This document shows, in pieces, positions 10,001-21,299 of a DNA stretch of 64,000 nucleotides. Location of the stretch: assembly GCA_022495995.1 (NCBI GenBank), contig JAFEMH010003609.1, positions 1 to 64,000 on the forward strand. Direction: 5' to 3'. The position numbers and the translations under genes are program-made. How positions within the stretch are numbered: the first letter of the stretch is position 1; each line of letters begins with the position of its first letter. The stretch comes from Adenophora triphylla var. japonica (lineage: Eukaryota > Streptophyta > Magnoliopsida > Asterales > Campanulaceae). Under the pieces are notes generated by a model, which had not been told where the DNA came from, did no database searches, and saw only the letters and a list, made by a program, of their open reading frames with translations.

Positions 10001-11659
10001 TGACAGCTGTTGGTCCTGGACTAACTGGCAGGCAAGTTGGAGACCTTGTTGCTTATGCCGGAAATCCAATGGGTTCATATGCTGAAGAGCAGATCCTTCC
10101 TGCAGATAAAGTGGTCCCAGTCCCTTCTTCTATAGATCCAACCATAGCAGCTTCTGTTCTACTCAAGGGAATGACTACTCAATACCTAGTCCGCCGATGC
10201 TTCAAGGTAGGATTCAATCCTTAAATTGGTACCACTCCGAGGAGTTTAGGCCCTGTTTTGTGATTTACCCTTTTATTAAATAGCTTGTCTAATTCAGTGG
10301 GTAAAGTGCTAGGTTTTTAGCTTATGATTGTGGGTTCAAGTCCCACAACAAACTTTTTTTTTTTCACAATTGACATTTTGAAGCTTTATAATGTAATTTG
10401 TGCACCCACTTAAAAAAATGTCTTGGGTCCGCCGCTGCTAGTAACATTGTGATAGTAAATTGGATCGGACTGATAATGTCGCTTAAAGATGAATTGCTTA
10501 CCTGATATTTGCAGGTTGAGCACGGGCACACTGTTCTTGTTCATGCTGCAGCAGGTGGAGTTGGATCTCTATTGTGTCAATGGGCGAATGCCCTTGGTGC
10601 CACAGTTATCGGAACTGTCTCAAACCAAGAGAAGGCAGAGCAAGCCAAAGAGGATGGTTGTCATCATGCCATCATCTACAAGGAAGAGGATTTTGTCACC
10701 CGAGTTAATGAGATAACATCTGGCAAAGGGGTTGAAGTAGTCTATGATTCTGTTGGAAAAGACACCTTTGAGGTAACAGTTTTTCTTTATTTTATATCCT
10801 TTCTCTCAAGTTTTTATTTTTTAAGTTTGAAACTGTATACTGTTAGCAGTCTAGCTGAAATGCTATGACAACAGCTTACGTTTCTTCACGATTTCAAGTT
10901 GCACCCAAGGCTATGTTTCTTCATGGGAAAAAATGTGGAAAATGATTCCGGAAAGTCATTTTCTTGTAAAAGTACTTTGCTCACTTGGGGATAATGTATT
11001 GATTTCCCTTCGACTCGTGGAATAGTTTGCAGTTGACAAAACAAGTTTTGTGATTCTAATAAGCTTGGATTCTTGATGACTGCTTTTATATATAATGAGC
11101 ACCGGTGGCAGACCTAGTGACTTTTTTTTTAGTGGGTGCACAATTTACACTATAGAGCTTCAAAATGTAAATTGTGAAAAAAGAAATAGTTGTTGTGAAC
11201 TCGAACCCACAAACCACAAGGTTATTAGCCTAGCAATTAACCACTAAACTAGACAAACTATTTGATTCAATGGGTGCACTTGCACCCATACAAGTAGGCA
11301 TAGATCCGTCCCTGATGAGAACTACTGTTAACTTGTAGGGATCACTAGCTTGCTTAAAGTCTCGTGGATACATGGTGAGTTTTGGGCAATCATCTGGAGC
11401 AATAGACCCCGTACCATTATCATCACTTGCAGCTAAATCCTTTTTCTTGACAAGGCCTCATCTGATGCATTACACTGCAACTCGGGATGAACTGCTGGAA
11501 GCTGCCGGTGAGGTATTTGCTAATGTTTCAGCAGGTATTTTACGGGTCCGTGTAAATCATACCTACCTATTATCTCAGGCTGGTCAAGCCCATGCTGACC
11601 TTGAGGGTCGAAAAACATCTGGATCCATTGTGCTAATACCAGACGGTGTTGACCGGTAA
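7065..11659 (+). CDS. NADPH:quinone oxidoreductase, zeta-crystallin-like MDR family (five exons)
   Basis: Exons: 7065-7106, 8563-8704, 9980-10206, 10515-10772, 11339-11659. Total 990 nt, 329 codons plus TAA. All junctions are GT..AG and the frame is continuous. The protein starts MVKAIRVHELGGPE and has an N-terminal GroES-like fold (RVKNKVIGLNFIDVYFRKGVY). It then has the quinone-oxidoreductase signature region LVHAAAGGVGSLLCQWA, a Rossmann fold with the AAxGGVG loop that binds NADPH. The C-terminal segment ends HADLEGRKTSGSIVLIPDG. There are no zinc-ligand cysteines, as expected for zinc-free quinone oxidoreductases. Length and sequence agree with plant cytosolic 'quinone oxidoreductase/GroES-like ADH' proteins of about 325 residues. 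The expected role is one-electron reduction of quinones with NADPH. Introns 1 and 2 carry MITEs; introns 3 and 4 carry SINE copies. No coding lesion is seen. Confidence 0.93.
7795..8407. mobile_element. hAT-type MITE in intron 1
   Basis: An exact 8-bp duplication GCTCCCAG flanks it (7787-7794 and 8408-8415). Ends CATAGTTATCAAAAG / CTTTAATAACTATG are inverted repeats. The subterminal DNA is GC-rich with repeated GCGCCTAGGC/GCGCCTTG motifs; the centre is AT-rich. The 8-bp duplication places it in hAT. It is non-coding (613 bp). Confidence 0.8.
9237..9488. mobile_element. Stowaway MITE in intron 2
   Basis: Starts CTCCCTCTGTCCTTAAAT after TA and ends TTAGGGACGGAAGAAG before TA. Length 252 bp. 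Confidence 0.75.
10275..10440 (+). mobile_element. tRNA-derived SINE copy in intron 3 (+ orientation)
   Basis: A pol III box-B-like GGTTCAAGTCC lies at 10333-10343, preceded by an A-box-like AGTGGGTAAAGTGCTAGG. Downstream are a T-run and a conserved tail 'ttgacattttgaagctttataatgtaa..gtgcacccact'. The same order of motifs recurs, inverted, in intron 4. Confidence 0.55.
11105..11318 (-). mobile_element. tRNA-derived SINE copy in intron 4 (- orientation)
   Basis: The reverse complement contains box-B-like GGTTCGAGTTC (11197-11207 on +), an upstream 'tagtggttaattgctaggc', and the same downstream tail 'cattttgaagctctatagtgtaaattgtgcacccact' as the intron 3 copy. Outer edges read GGGACGGATCTATG and CTGCCACCGGTG on the minus strand. 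It is slightly longer and better preserved than the intron 3 copy. Confidence 0.55.
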
Positions 11660-13159
11660 ACTATAAGGTCAAGCTCATATGTTTATCTTATTAATAAATA
11701 GCCTTTTTGGGCAGCTCTGAGATGCCTTGGATGATGAAATTGCACCTCGCGATGTAACTAATTGTATTTCTCCATTATTTTCCTCTCTTTCTTTGGTTTT
11801 AGGAAAGGCATTTGGGTCGGTTTGAGTCACATTTGAGATACCTTGCAAGGATTTCTTATCAGCATGTAAATTTGAACGGGGTTCCTATATCAATTGAGCT
11901 TTGAGCCCTTCATTTTATTGGCTTTGATCTTTATCTATAGGCTTTCTTCGGATATTTTTTCCAGAACAAGGTACTTATTTTTTGGCAGAGTGTGTGAATT
12001 GGAATCCTTGACATGGTATCAAAGTCAGTTCCGGCTTGGATGGATCAAGCATTTGAATAAGGGTTTCCCTTTTTTTGCGTATCTAGATTCCGCCGTAACC
12101 ACCACCTCCTCAGGTTGTGGTTCGGAGTTAAAGATCTCCTTGTGGCCCTCACTCCACACTGTCTTTTCATCCACCGCCTCCTCCGGCCCACCGTAGCTAC
12201 CATATGTCCACCACAACCCTGTCAAGCCGTTGTCAAGAGACTTGCAGTGACATGTGTCACTGCCTCCACCAATATCTTCAGGCACACGGTCTTATGAAAT
12301 CGGTGACACCAACACCACCGATATGGTGACATCCCAACTTCCCAACCGCGGTTAAACTTTGGTACGTCCTACATTAGCTTAGGCTAGAAGTAATACCATA
12401 ACATGCAATGTGCCGGAAAGATTACCTTTTGAATTACTGTCAGATGGAGGTAGGATTGCTTTACCCTTTAAATGTGACACCTAGGACTATTATTAAACGA
12501 AATGAGCCAGCTCGACTTGGGTTTGGCTTGTGAAAGCTCGAAATGTAACTTGACTCGGTTTCGAACAGACTTTTCAAGCTCGTTTTGTTATCGAGCTGGT
12601 TCGTGTTTGGCTAATTTGTTCAACGAATTTTGATCGAACTCGACTCGTTTATCTCGTCAAAAAATTGAATGTTCGAATAACTCGAGCTCGAGAGTTTGGC
12701 TCGATAATAAAGTTCAAATACAATGTGGTCCATTATCTTTTCACCAGCCAGCCATGTGACTTGTCTATAAGATTTCAGACACACGGGAATAAAACCCGGT
12801 TTTCGTTTTTTTCTTTTTCTATTCTTTTGGCGTATAATTTTTAATTTCTTTTGTTTCACCATTTTAAGGTGTGTTTATTTTTTTTTAATGTGTCTTGTAC
12901 ATTTATTAAAAAACTACAATCTCAAAATGGATATCCAAATATATTCACATTTTCTCCTAATCAAAAATAAAATTTTAAAAAATTAGATACTTATTTTAGG
13001 ACGAAAGAAAGAAGACAATAAATAAGTAAAACTTAAGTAACTCTGTTTTTTTCTTCAATAAAATATTGTATTATTAAATAAGAAACTCAATCTTATGATT
13101 ATTTATTTGTATAAGGGAATAGAACAATATTACTATTGTACAAGTAATGTATAAGTAAT
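11660..13159. other. 3' UTR and intergenic DNA with decayed repeats
   Basis: The first few hundred bases are the oxidoreductase 3' UTR. Near 12015 'catggtatcaaagtcag' resembles a decayed initiator-tRNA primer-binding site, suggesting an old LTR-element scrap. Bases 12490-12720 hold repeated AGCTCGA/CGAACTCGA motifs like those in hAT subterminal regions. From 12850 on it is plain AT-rich DNA. No gene is supported. Confidence 0.35.
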
Positions 13160-13912
13160 TGAACGGTATAAATCGAGAAACGAACATGGGCTAGGTCGGG
13201 TAAGGCCCAATGGATTTGGTCCAAAATATAATTCACACAAGTCTCAAGTACGACAAAGGGAGTGGGCTTTCCTTACATTTGCTCGTCATGTTTACTCGTT
13301 ATTCCCACTATGTCGACCTAGAAATAGCAGAGCGAATAATGACTAAGTCAGCAATTATACATGCCGACGAGACACAAATCTCATATGCCGAGCAAGGCAT
13401 CCAACAATGCCGAGCAATGCCTCATTTGAAGACGAGGAGCCCCTACTCGATTTCCATATAATACAAGCAAATGGGCTTCAGAATCTTTACAATTTTCTTC
13501 CTCGGCTCAATGTAGGCCGACCATGCCATGTACGACGAGTAAACCCGCCTCTAATGGCGCACGTGCAGATTACTATTATCTAATCATGCTCAAATAAGGA
13601 ATGTGAACAATTATAATCATTCTAGGATTATAACCTTATCTCACACGCTTTCCTATCCAACATGGATTCTACAATGCTATGCCTATAAATAGTCATAATT
13701 CACTTTATTTTGGTAACACATCTTTTGACTATAAACTCTTGTCAATTGATTTCTCTCTCTAAACACAAATACTTACTCTCACGCCGGAGGGCATTCGCCG
13801 GTGAAGCCCCGGCTTAGTTTACGTGTTTGTTCTTCTTTTTCAGGCGATTCAATCATCCATGATACAACTTGCTATTTGGATTTGGCTGATCCGAACGTTT
13901 TTGGCATCATCA
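13160..13912 (+). repeat. 5' LTR of gypsy element 1
   Basis: Begins TGAACGGTATAAA and ends GGCATCATCA. It aligns along its full length with 25614-26372, with scattered substitutions and small indels. It contains a TATA box at 13684-13691 and a downstream CGCCGGAGG...CGCCGGTGAAGCCCCGG segment shared by both LTRs. Confidence 0.85.
13684..13691 (+). promoter_or_regulatory. LTR TATA box, gypsy element 1
   Basis: TATAAATA in the 5' LTR about 220 bp before the LTR end, placing the expected start of the genomic RNA near 13715. The 3' LTR equivalent (near 26140) has decayed to AATAAATA. Confidence 0.5.
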
Positions 13913-13915
13913 GTT

Positions 13916-13933
13916 TGATTCCATTGCCGGAAA
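13916..13933 (+). other. primer-binding site (decayed), gypsy element 1
   Basis: TGATTCCATTGCCGGAAA starts three bases after the LTR end. It matches the primer-binding site of the second gypsy element (TGGTTCCGTTGCCGGGA) except mainly for G-to-A changes, so both elements used the same tRNA. I cannot name the tRNA with confidence. Confidence 0.6.
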
Positions 13934-14626
13934 ACGATTCGAAATACCCATTGAATAGCTTGAAAAATTCTCATTCTGCTCTCCTGATCCTAGTGGAAGA
14001 CGGACATACTGCTAGTATTACTTCTGAACATGATAACGTTCTTGTGGAATAGACTCATGCCAACACAAGGACTACTTTTCATCTCATCAATGGGGAATTG
14101 CTTACCGCCGCTGATTGACGGACTGCCGCCCATAGGAATAAATTTGCGTTCGATAACCGACACATTGCAGATGAACCCTACTCGTCGTGGCCTGCCAAGC
14201 CGTGACGACGAGGAATGCCGCCTGTGGAGGAACCGGGTTCCCCCCCACACAGGTTGATCGCATAACTCTACTGCATCAACAGATGGAAAATTTGCAACGC
14301 ATTTATAAAATGCAAAATGCCTTGCTACAATTAGATTCTGAACATTCTCTAACCGAATTCATGAGGCCTACGAGGACCGGAAATTCCCTTAAAGGGCAGA
14401 GTCAGAGTCAGGTTGACAGGCGTGGTAGTCAGGAAAATAGAGAAAATCTTCCTCGTGGCCAACATCCCCCTCACCATGGCATCTCTGGTAGATCCCGACA
14501 AACCCCCCAAAATGTCCTCCTCGTCATAAGGCACATGGGAATGGCAAATAAGAAATGAGGTATATTTAAGAAGTCACTTGAACCAACAAAGGGAGTAGGA
14601 GGTTAATTCTACTGACCTAAAAGCAA
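13934..14626 (+). pseudogene. gag N-terminal remnant, gypsy element 1 (5' of the hAT insertion)
   Basis: The leader and N-terminal gag are spread over several frames, with stops such as the TAG at 14050. The longest coherent stretch (14187-14558) is Gln/Arg-rich (LHQQMENLQRIYKMQNALLQ), like the poorly conserved N-terminal part of Tat gags. The reading is cut at 14626 by the hAT target duplication and resumes after 18570. Confidence 0.5.
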
Positions 14627-14770
14627 GGCTCAGTAAGAGGTGGCCGGTTCGGTTAACTGGCGATTTACGGTTACCGAACCGGCGGTTTAAACCTTGGAAA
14701 ATCAGAATCGATTAGCCGCCTAATTCAGTTACGGCTTTACAGTTTTCCAGTTTATCCGGTTAACCCTTTT

Positions 14771-15345
14771 TTTTTTCAAATTAGGTTTTTAAAAGAAATT
14801 TTTAACAGAATTAAAAACAGTTACGAAAAAAATTAATTTTCTAACAGTTTTTGAATAAAAAAGTTAACTTTTTAACTGTTTTTGAAAAAAATGTTAACTT
14901 TTTAACAGTTTCTGTTAAGTTCTATACTATATATTAACATTTTTATTTTTTTATCAATTTTTTTTTATAAAGAAGACTATTTTAGATGTTGGTTAGTCCT
15001 GAGATTTTTTGCAAAAAGTTATGAATTTTGAAAGAAATAAAACTTAATTTTTTTTTCAAAATAGATTTTTAAAAGAAATTTTTAACAGAATTAAAAACAG
15101 TTACGAAAAAAGTTAATTTTCTAACAGTTTTTGAATAAAAAAGTTAACTTTTTAACAGTTTTTGAAAAAAAACAGTTAACTTTTTAACAGTTTCTGTTAA
15201 GTTCTATAATGTATATTAAAATTTATTTATTTTTTCAAAATTTTGGATAATGAAGACTATTTTAGATGTTGGTTAGTTCTGAATTTTTTTGCAAAAAGTT
15301 ATATAAAAAAAGTTATGAATTTTGAAAGAAATAAAACTTAACTTT
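14771..15345. repeat. two-copy 280-bp tandem repeat within the hAT element
   Basis: The stretch around 'aaaagaaatttttaacagaa' occurs at 14791 and 15071. The two 280-bp units stay collinear through 'gaagactattttagatgttggttagt' and 'gaaagaaataaaactta'. Both are AT-rich and non-coding, downstream of the transposase. Confidence 0.8.
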
Positions 15346-15687
15346 TTAAAAAGAAACAAAAGTATAAAAGAAAAAAGGGACGGTGCCCTTAAATTTTATT
15401 AATTAAAATAAAATTACAAATAGGGGGACAACCAACCTTACCCTTTTATAAATAAGGGGGAACATTTAGGAGCCTTTACCTCAACCTAACTATTACAATT
15501 AAATAAAAATAAACCTAATCTAAAGTCTAAATGAATCTAATTAAAATAAAAATTAATCTAAAACATCATTCATTCATCAATCATCAATACTTTTCGTGGA
15601 GTACTCGACATCGTATTGATATTTTGGATCCGATAATAAACGATCCTCTTCATAAGGCAAGTCTTGTTGTCTTTTTTTCGCTCTAAC

Positions 15688-17411
15688 TCAATCGCCAAGT
15701 AAGAGTTGATGTTCCAAGTTTTCACTAGTTAGTTTGGAACGTCTTTCATTCAAAACATTTCCTCCAACGCTAATGTCGATTCAACCGCCACCGTTAAAGA
15801 GGGAGAGACTAAGACTTCTTTTGCAACTATTGAAAGTATAGGATAAATTTCTTTCCTTCTTGACCACCATTGTAAAACGTCAAATTCATTTGAATTTGAG
15901 TCTTGATTTAATTCAAAGTTGATAGTGAAATATGTTTCTAACTCCACGGGAATGTTTAATGATGATGAAGATGAACCTCGAGATGGACCACGTTTTTTAC
16001 TATACAAATTTGCAAAAAAACTATATGAATCCCCAATAGAAGAATTTCGTTGAGAAATAGAGGAAGCATCTTCATGTTGTTGACTTTAATAAGTGTTTCC
16101 ATATAAGCCATTATACTCATTAAAAAGGTTCACCAAATCATTTTTTGTATTTTGAATAATAATTGACGGAAGTTCATTATCAACAGTCACCATCGGGATA
16201 TAACTTCAAATAATAATAAGCTACAATGCACTCTAAATCATCCAATTTAACTCGGGGATCTAATAACTTTGAAACCAAAAAGAGAGACAGAATAGTGTCA
16301 AAATATTTAAGCCACTTTTCTCTCATGAAAACAATGTAATCTTTTAAAACAGGGCATTGTCTTAAATTGTCAAAACTAGTAACAATTGCAACACAATGCT
16401 CAAGCACCAAAACGGAAGTTGGATAATAAATTGAATACATTATCTAATTGGCTTAACATAAACCTCTAATACTTCCAAACCATCTCTAACACATAAGTTA
16501 ATAATATAACATAAACATCTAATATGAAAAAACTTACCACCAAGTGAGGGTTGACAAACGGTAATTAATTCGGGTAAACTAGCCGTATTAGCACTTGCGT
16601 TGTCAAATGAAATAATAAATATTTTATTCAAAATACCATACTCAACAAAAATCTCAAGCAAATTTGCACAAATATTTTCCGCGAAATGCGGTGACTCAAA
16701 ATCTTTATAAGCAATTAATCTTTTTTGGATAGTCCATGAATTATCTATACAATGGCAAGTAATACCCAAATAAGTATTTCTTTGCCAATGATCACTCCAA
16801 CCATCGACATAAATTGAAACTTTGTTTTCTAAATTTGATAAAACACCAATTAAATCTTTTTTATATCTTTTCACCACTCTAGTATTATCAACACTCTAGT
16901 TCATCCCTATAAACCCACTTATCAAATTTAAAAAGGACGAAAGGGGAAGACGAACCTTGTGCACCCGAACCCGAACTATGTTGATATTGTAATTGAGTTT
17001 GATTAGTGGAAATGACAAGTTTCTCGGGATGTTTTGACGCGGTATGCCCGTTGAGCGTCCCATGCCCTCCGCCTATTTTGAATGAGTAAACTTTGGAACA
17101 ATAGTTGCAATGTGCTTTAAGATTATAGCCATCTTCGGGAGTCATTTTTCTTTTTGTGAAATGGATCATGAAAGTATCGGATTGCGGCTCTTTTTTCTCT
17201 AGGAGGTTGAGGCGGTTGACATTGTCCCTAACCCGACCACCTCCCCTAGCTCGGCCCCCCTACCCCTCCTACTACTACCACTTTCAATTTCAACAACTTC
17301 TTCTTCCTCACTTTGTTGGGTATTTGGATTTTGATAATCAAAATTATCATTGGGGGAGGAAGAACCAACATGTTCCTTGCCTAAATTGCTTCTTCTTTGG
17401 TTTGAAGCCAT
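15688..17411 (-). pseudogene. hAT (Ac/Tam3-type) transposase, decayed
   Basis: The likely start MASNQRRSN is at 17411, followed by an acidic linker. A BED-type zinc finger (CNYCSKVY...HTASKHPEK) lies at about 17110-17010. The hAT catalytic core (ISVDGWSDHWQ-like segment and HIRCLCYIINLCVRDGL) lies at about 16880-16440. A C-terminal dimerisation domain (WWSRRKEIYPILSIVAKEVL) lies at 15900-15750. The reading is split into at least five frame blocks. In the hATC domain a one-base loss after GAATCGACATT shifts out the conserved SVGGNVLNERRS. The element therefore cannot make transposase but could have been moved in trans. Confidence 0.8.
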
Positions 17412-17700
17412 TTGGGTTAGGAAAAATGAAGACTGAAAATGAAATCTAGCTTTAAAATGGATGACAATGAAGAAAAACACTAATTTCGTTAAAAAAACTA
17501 ACTAAAAATGAGGTAATATTTAACTGGAAATTGGATGAGAGTAAGAGAATATGTAAATATTTGAGAGAAAGAGTAGAGAGAAATAATGTGAATAAAATGG
17601 GAGGAGGGTGGTGATATTTATAGTTAGTTTTAATTAGTCAAAAAAAAAATTTTTTTTTGGTTAAATCTGTTACTAACTAACTGGAAAGTGGGGGGACAGG

Positions 17701-18223
17701 TAGACATGTCCAAATAGAACCGGGAACCGACGGAACCGGCGGGTAGAACCAGAATCGAAAACCGGCGAGAACCGAAAACCTTCGAAACCGGGAACCGGAT
17801 TGAAACGGTTCGAATACGAATCCACCATATTGGGAACCGAGGAACCGGCGGAACCGAGAACCGGCGGTTCCGAAACCGGGAACCGGCGATTGATCAAGGT
17901 AAGTTAAATGTAATATTTAGCATTTATTTAGTATTTATATTTGTAGTGTAGTGTTGTTTTATTTAAATTAGACTAAAATTTAGATAAATGTCGTAATATT
18001 TAGCGTCTTTACTGTCTTAAAAGGTTTGGATTTAAAAATAAAATAAAAAATTAGATTGTGATGGAACCGGTGGAACCGTTGAAACCGGAACCGAAACCGA
18101 CGGATAGAACGGGGAACCGGGAACCGAATTAATATGGTTCGAATACGGTTCCAGCTATTTGGGAACCGGGAACCAGCGGTTCCGGAACCGAGAACCGAAA
18201 CCGGAACCGTTTGGACATGTCTA
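17701..18223. mobile_element. hAT MITE nested in the hAT transposon
   Basis: Perfect inverted ends TAGACATGTCCAAA / TTTGGACATGTCTA are flanked by an exact 8-bp duplication GGGACAGG (17693-17700, 18224-18231). It is packed with GGAACCG/GGGAACCG repeats toward both ends, likely transposase-binding motifs. 523 bp, non-coding. It lies just upstream of the host transposase start. Confidence 0.85.
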
Positions 18224-18570
18224 GGGACAGGTGCACAGGCAGGCCAGGAAGGGCAGGAGACCACATGAGGAGGGCCTCGGCCGGAGGAAGTAGCCATTGA
18301 GGCCTAGCCACCCAACGGTCATGAGCCCAGCCCAAATGCCCAACGTTCATATGACCGTTTGAATTCCAAATATTGTCGGTTCAATTGCCGGTTTAAACGT
18401 CGGTTGGATCGGTTTCCCTTACCTCCCAACCGTAACCGACCCTCCAAAAACCTGGGTTTCGGTTAAGCGCTCCGGTTCAATCGCGTTGACCGATTTTTCA
18501 CGATTTTGATCGGTTGAAAACCGGCCGATTAGCCGGTCCGGTTCGCGAAATGGCCACCTCTAGGCTCAGT

Positions 18571-19700
18571 CATGCAAGGCATAAAACCCCTACTCGGCCT
18601 AGGAGCCCTCCTCGTCCTAGAAGCCCTACTCGGCCAAGTATCCCTACTCGTCACAGATCACCTCCTCATCCTGAATTAGCACCTAGAAGGGACATAACAC
18701 CATCTGAGCATGGGGACAATCACCAAGAGCGTGAGGAACATAGTAGAGTGAACGGTCACAGAAAGAAAGAAAGGAGCCACCACATCTCTCATTTCAGTTC
18801 ATGGATCGATGTCAGAGAATTACTACTCTTGAAAAAGAGACTAGATAAGATAGAAATTGGGAGAAAGGAAGTAGATGATGATGATACCAGTGCCACCCGT
18901 CCTTTCTCCCAGTGAATTAATGATCTATCTCCCAATCTTACTTTTAAAATCCCAAGTTTTGAAAAATATACGGGAACCACCGATGCACGGGATCATGTAC
19001 AAAGTTTTGAATCCATCATGGCCCTCCTCACTAAGGCAGATGACATTCTCTGCAACGATTTTGCGAGTACCTTTCTCCGAAACAGACTTTGTCTGATTTC
19101 GTGAGCAAAAAAAAGGAAGCATCGATAGCCGGAAAATAATAAGGAGTGAGGTTCCTGGACCACTTTGCCACAGCGGGAAAGTGGAAGAAAAGATTGACCG
19201 ACCTTGCTAACATTGAGCAAGTGGGAAGAATGAAACAACTACGAGTTATTACAATCGATTCGAGTAATGGCGAGACAAGTGGAGGAAATCCCGACAGACA
19301 GGGAGGTGATTGTTTGATTTAATTTCGGATTGAGATCCGTACAATTGATCTATAAACTTTCTGCCAGAGAGCCTAAGTCAAAATCTGATATGTATAATGC
19401 GGCTTACGCCATAGCAATGGCAGAAGAGAAAAGTAAAAAGAGGTCTGAGAAACCAGAAGCAGAGGCAGCTGGCACCAACAAGTCTTCAAATGTAAGTGGC
19501 TACAAGGGGAAGAATAGAACTCGGGCTACTAAAAAAGCCGAGGTTTTTACCCCTCTCACAAAACCAATCACAGAAATCATGCAGTTGGTGAATCTACCAA
19601 ATCCCTGACCGCTCGATGAAAAAACAAAATACACCCATGATCGCTCCAAGTATTGTGCCTTTCACAAAGACCACGGACACGACACGGAGAATTGCATCTC
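18571..19700 (+). pseudogene. gag core and zinc knuckle remnant, gypsy element 1 (3' of the hAT insertion)
   Basis: It resumes gag immediately after the duplicated target, with Arg/Pro-rich repeats (PTRPRSPPRPRSPTRP). A typical Ty3/gypsy gag start follows in another frame around 18910 (NDLSPNLTFKIPSFEKYTG, then DARDHVQSFESIMALL). A charged tail (LIYKLSAREPKSKSDMYNAA) and a zinc-binding YCAFHKDHGHDTENC motif at about 19650-19695 come next. Several stops and shifts between 19060 and 19330 break the frame. Confidence 0.65.
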
Positions 19701-19710
19701 ACTCAAGATA

Positions 19711-20420
19711 ATGATACAGAGATGGGTAGACGAGAGAAAACTTGATCGCTACGTTATAAGAAAGGATAACAAGCGAAGAAGAAAAGATGACGATGACGAT
19801 GACGATAATGAAGATAATGAAAAGGAAGACAGGCCTCATAGGGCTAAACTCCATGTCATACGAGAGCAGATCGTTTCCAACAAAAAACTAAAAGACCAGA
19901 TACATGAGATGAGTAAAGTCTATCACATCCCCGTCTGGATTCATAAGGAGAAGGAAGTCATTAGCTTCTCCCCTAATGAGCTAGCCGGAAGTCGCGCGGC
20001 TCACGAACAACCCTTGATAATCAAAGGGAAGATTGATAACTGTGAATCCGAGAGACTCCTAATAGACTCAGGGGCCTCCCGAGATATTCTTTATTACTCT
20101 ACCTTCCGTAAGATTGAATCAAGGATATCATGTTGGAGCCATACTCTGGAAGACTAGAAGGCTTTACCAACCACAAATTCAGCGCCATGGGGACAATTGA
20201 CTTATTGCTGGAAGTGGGTGATCATCCCTTTCGAGCAGAGGCCACAGTAACATTCGTGGTCATGGATCTAGCAAGTGACTACCATGCCATCCTAGGCATT
20301 CCAAGTCAAGGCAAACTTGGGTTGGTCACCTCCCTCCCCCACCAACGAGTTAAATTCCCTACACGTACTGGAGTCGAATGTGTGAGGGCAACCCCAAGGA
20401 CTTCTTGGAGCATGTTATGA
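19711..20420 (+). pseudogene. aspartic protease remnant, gypsy element 1
   Basis: The open frame 19711-20157 carries an Asp/Glu-rich linker, then SFSPNEL and the protease flap region with an intact active-site LLIDSGASRDILYYSTF. It shifts near 20130 into a second frame (20130-20420) with EGFTNHKFSAMGTIDLLLEV, MDLASDYHAILGIP and LPHQRVKFPTRTG, the rest of the retropepsin domain. After 20420 a Tat element should continue into reverse transcriptase; here it does not. This is the 5' edge of the pol deletion. Confidence 0.7.
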
Positions 20421-20567
20421 GGAGCAGAAAAACATCTATAAGGTAGAGGTGGACAAAACGGAGGAAAACATGAAAATCTTTAAGTCTGTATAGTCTACCA
20501 GCACCAGTTCTAGGCTCAACCTGATTTAAGAAGAAGATAATGAGGACCACATGATCCTAGATATACA

Positions 20568-20975
20568 TGAAAACAATGACACATTTCTGTTCGTCCCAGA
20601 TATAGCCCCTCATCTCGTCAGCGGCCAGAACTCGGGGGGCCCGACCCTAACTTGAGACAAGGAGAGCTGCAGGACGTATACTAACTAGATGAAATTGAGA
20701 TACTAGACGTTCATGATGTTGACAACAATGACACAGTTCTGTACGTCCCAGATATAGCCCTCCATCTCGTTAGAGCCAGAACTCGGGGGGCCGATCCTGA
20801 CTTGAGACAAGGAAAGCTGCAGGACGTAAACGAACTAGTTAAAACACATTATGAAAATAATGAATCAGTTCTGTCCGTCCCGGATATAGCCCCTCATCTC
20901 GTAAGCGGCCAGAACTCGGGGGTCGACCCTGATTTGAGACAAGGAGAGCTACATGACATACACGAACCAGCTGGA
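20568..20975 (+). repeat. three-copy tandem repeat of 130-150 bp after the protease
   Basis: The sequence CGTCCC(A/G)GATATAGCCC recurs at 20592, 20744 and 20876. Each copy is followed by '..CATCTCGT..AGAACTCGGGGG...TTGAGACAAGGA'. In one frame it encodes VPDIAPHLVSGQNSG and similar. It may derive from repeated gag-pol linker coding sequence. Confidence 0.7.
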
Positions 20976-21299
20976 TTTTCTATCATTACAATAAAAAATT
21001 TCAGACTATGACTAACAAAACAACAAGGTCAATAGGTTGTTAGACCTAGACCTATTAAATGAGAAAAGACTAGCTGTTCAGAGTGGAAGCAACCTACAAG
21101 ATGAAAACTTCAGATGGGCAAACGTTGAAACACCCGTGGCATTCTGATCACCTACGAATGTATAATCACTAGTTTTTAGACTCTTTTTATGTAACAGATT
21201 AATCGTGTTTAGTCTTTTACCTTTCAAGCAAGATAGGATTGAAGTTTGATATAATCAGTTTCAGTTAATGAAGATTTAGCTTTCATCAAGGCTAATGAC

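Larger units (their letters stand above)
14635..18562 (-). mobile_element. hAT transposon inserted in gypsy gag
   Basis: A perfect 8-bp duplication GGCTCAGT flanks it (14627-14634 and 18563-18570). Terminal inverted repeats are (A/T)AGAGGTGGCC, and both subterminal regions are rich in CCGGTT/AACCGG motifs. Inside lie a decayed transposase on the minus strand, a 280-bp tandem duplication near the left end and a nested hAT MITE. Length 3928 bp, or about 3.4 kb without the MITE. The duplication fits the interrupted gag exactly. Confidence 0.85.

Noticed and set aside
10321..10345. tRNA gene in intron 3
   Set aside because: Box B is present but no cloverleaf can be formed; a SINE explains it better.
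12025..12297. Coding frames downstream of the oxidoreductase on both strands
   Set aside because: Mutually overlapping, no family resemblance; probably part of an old repeat.
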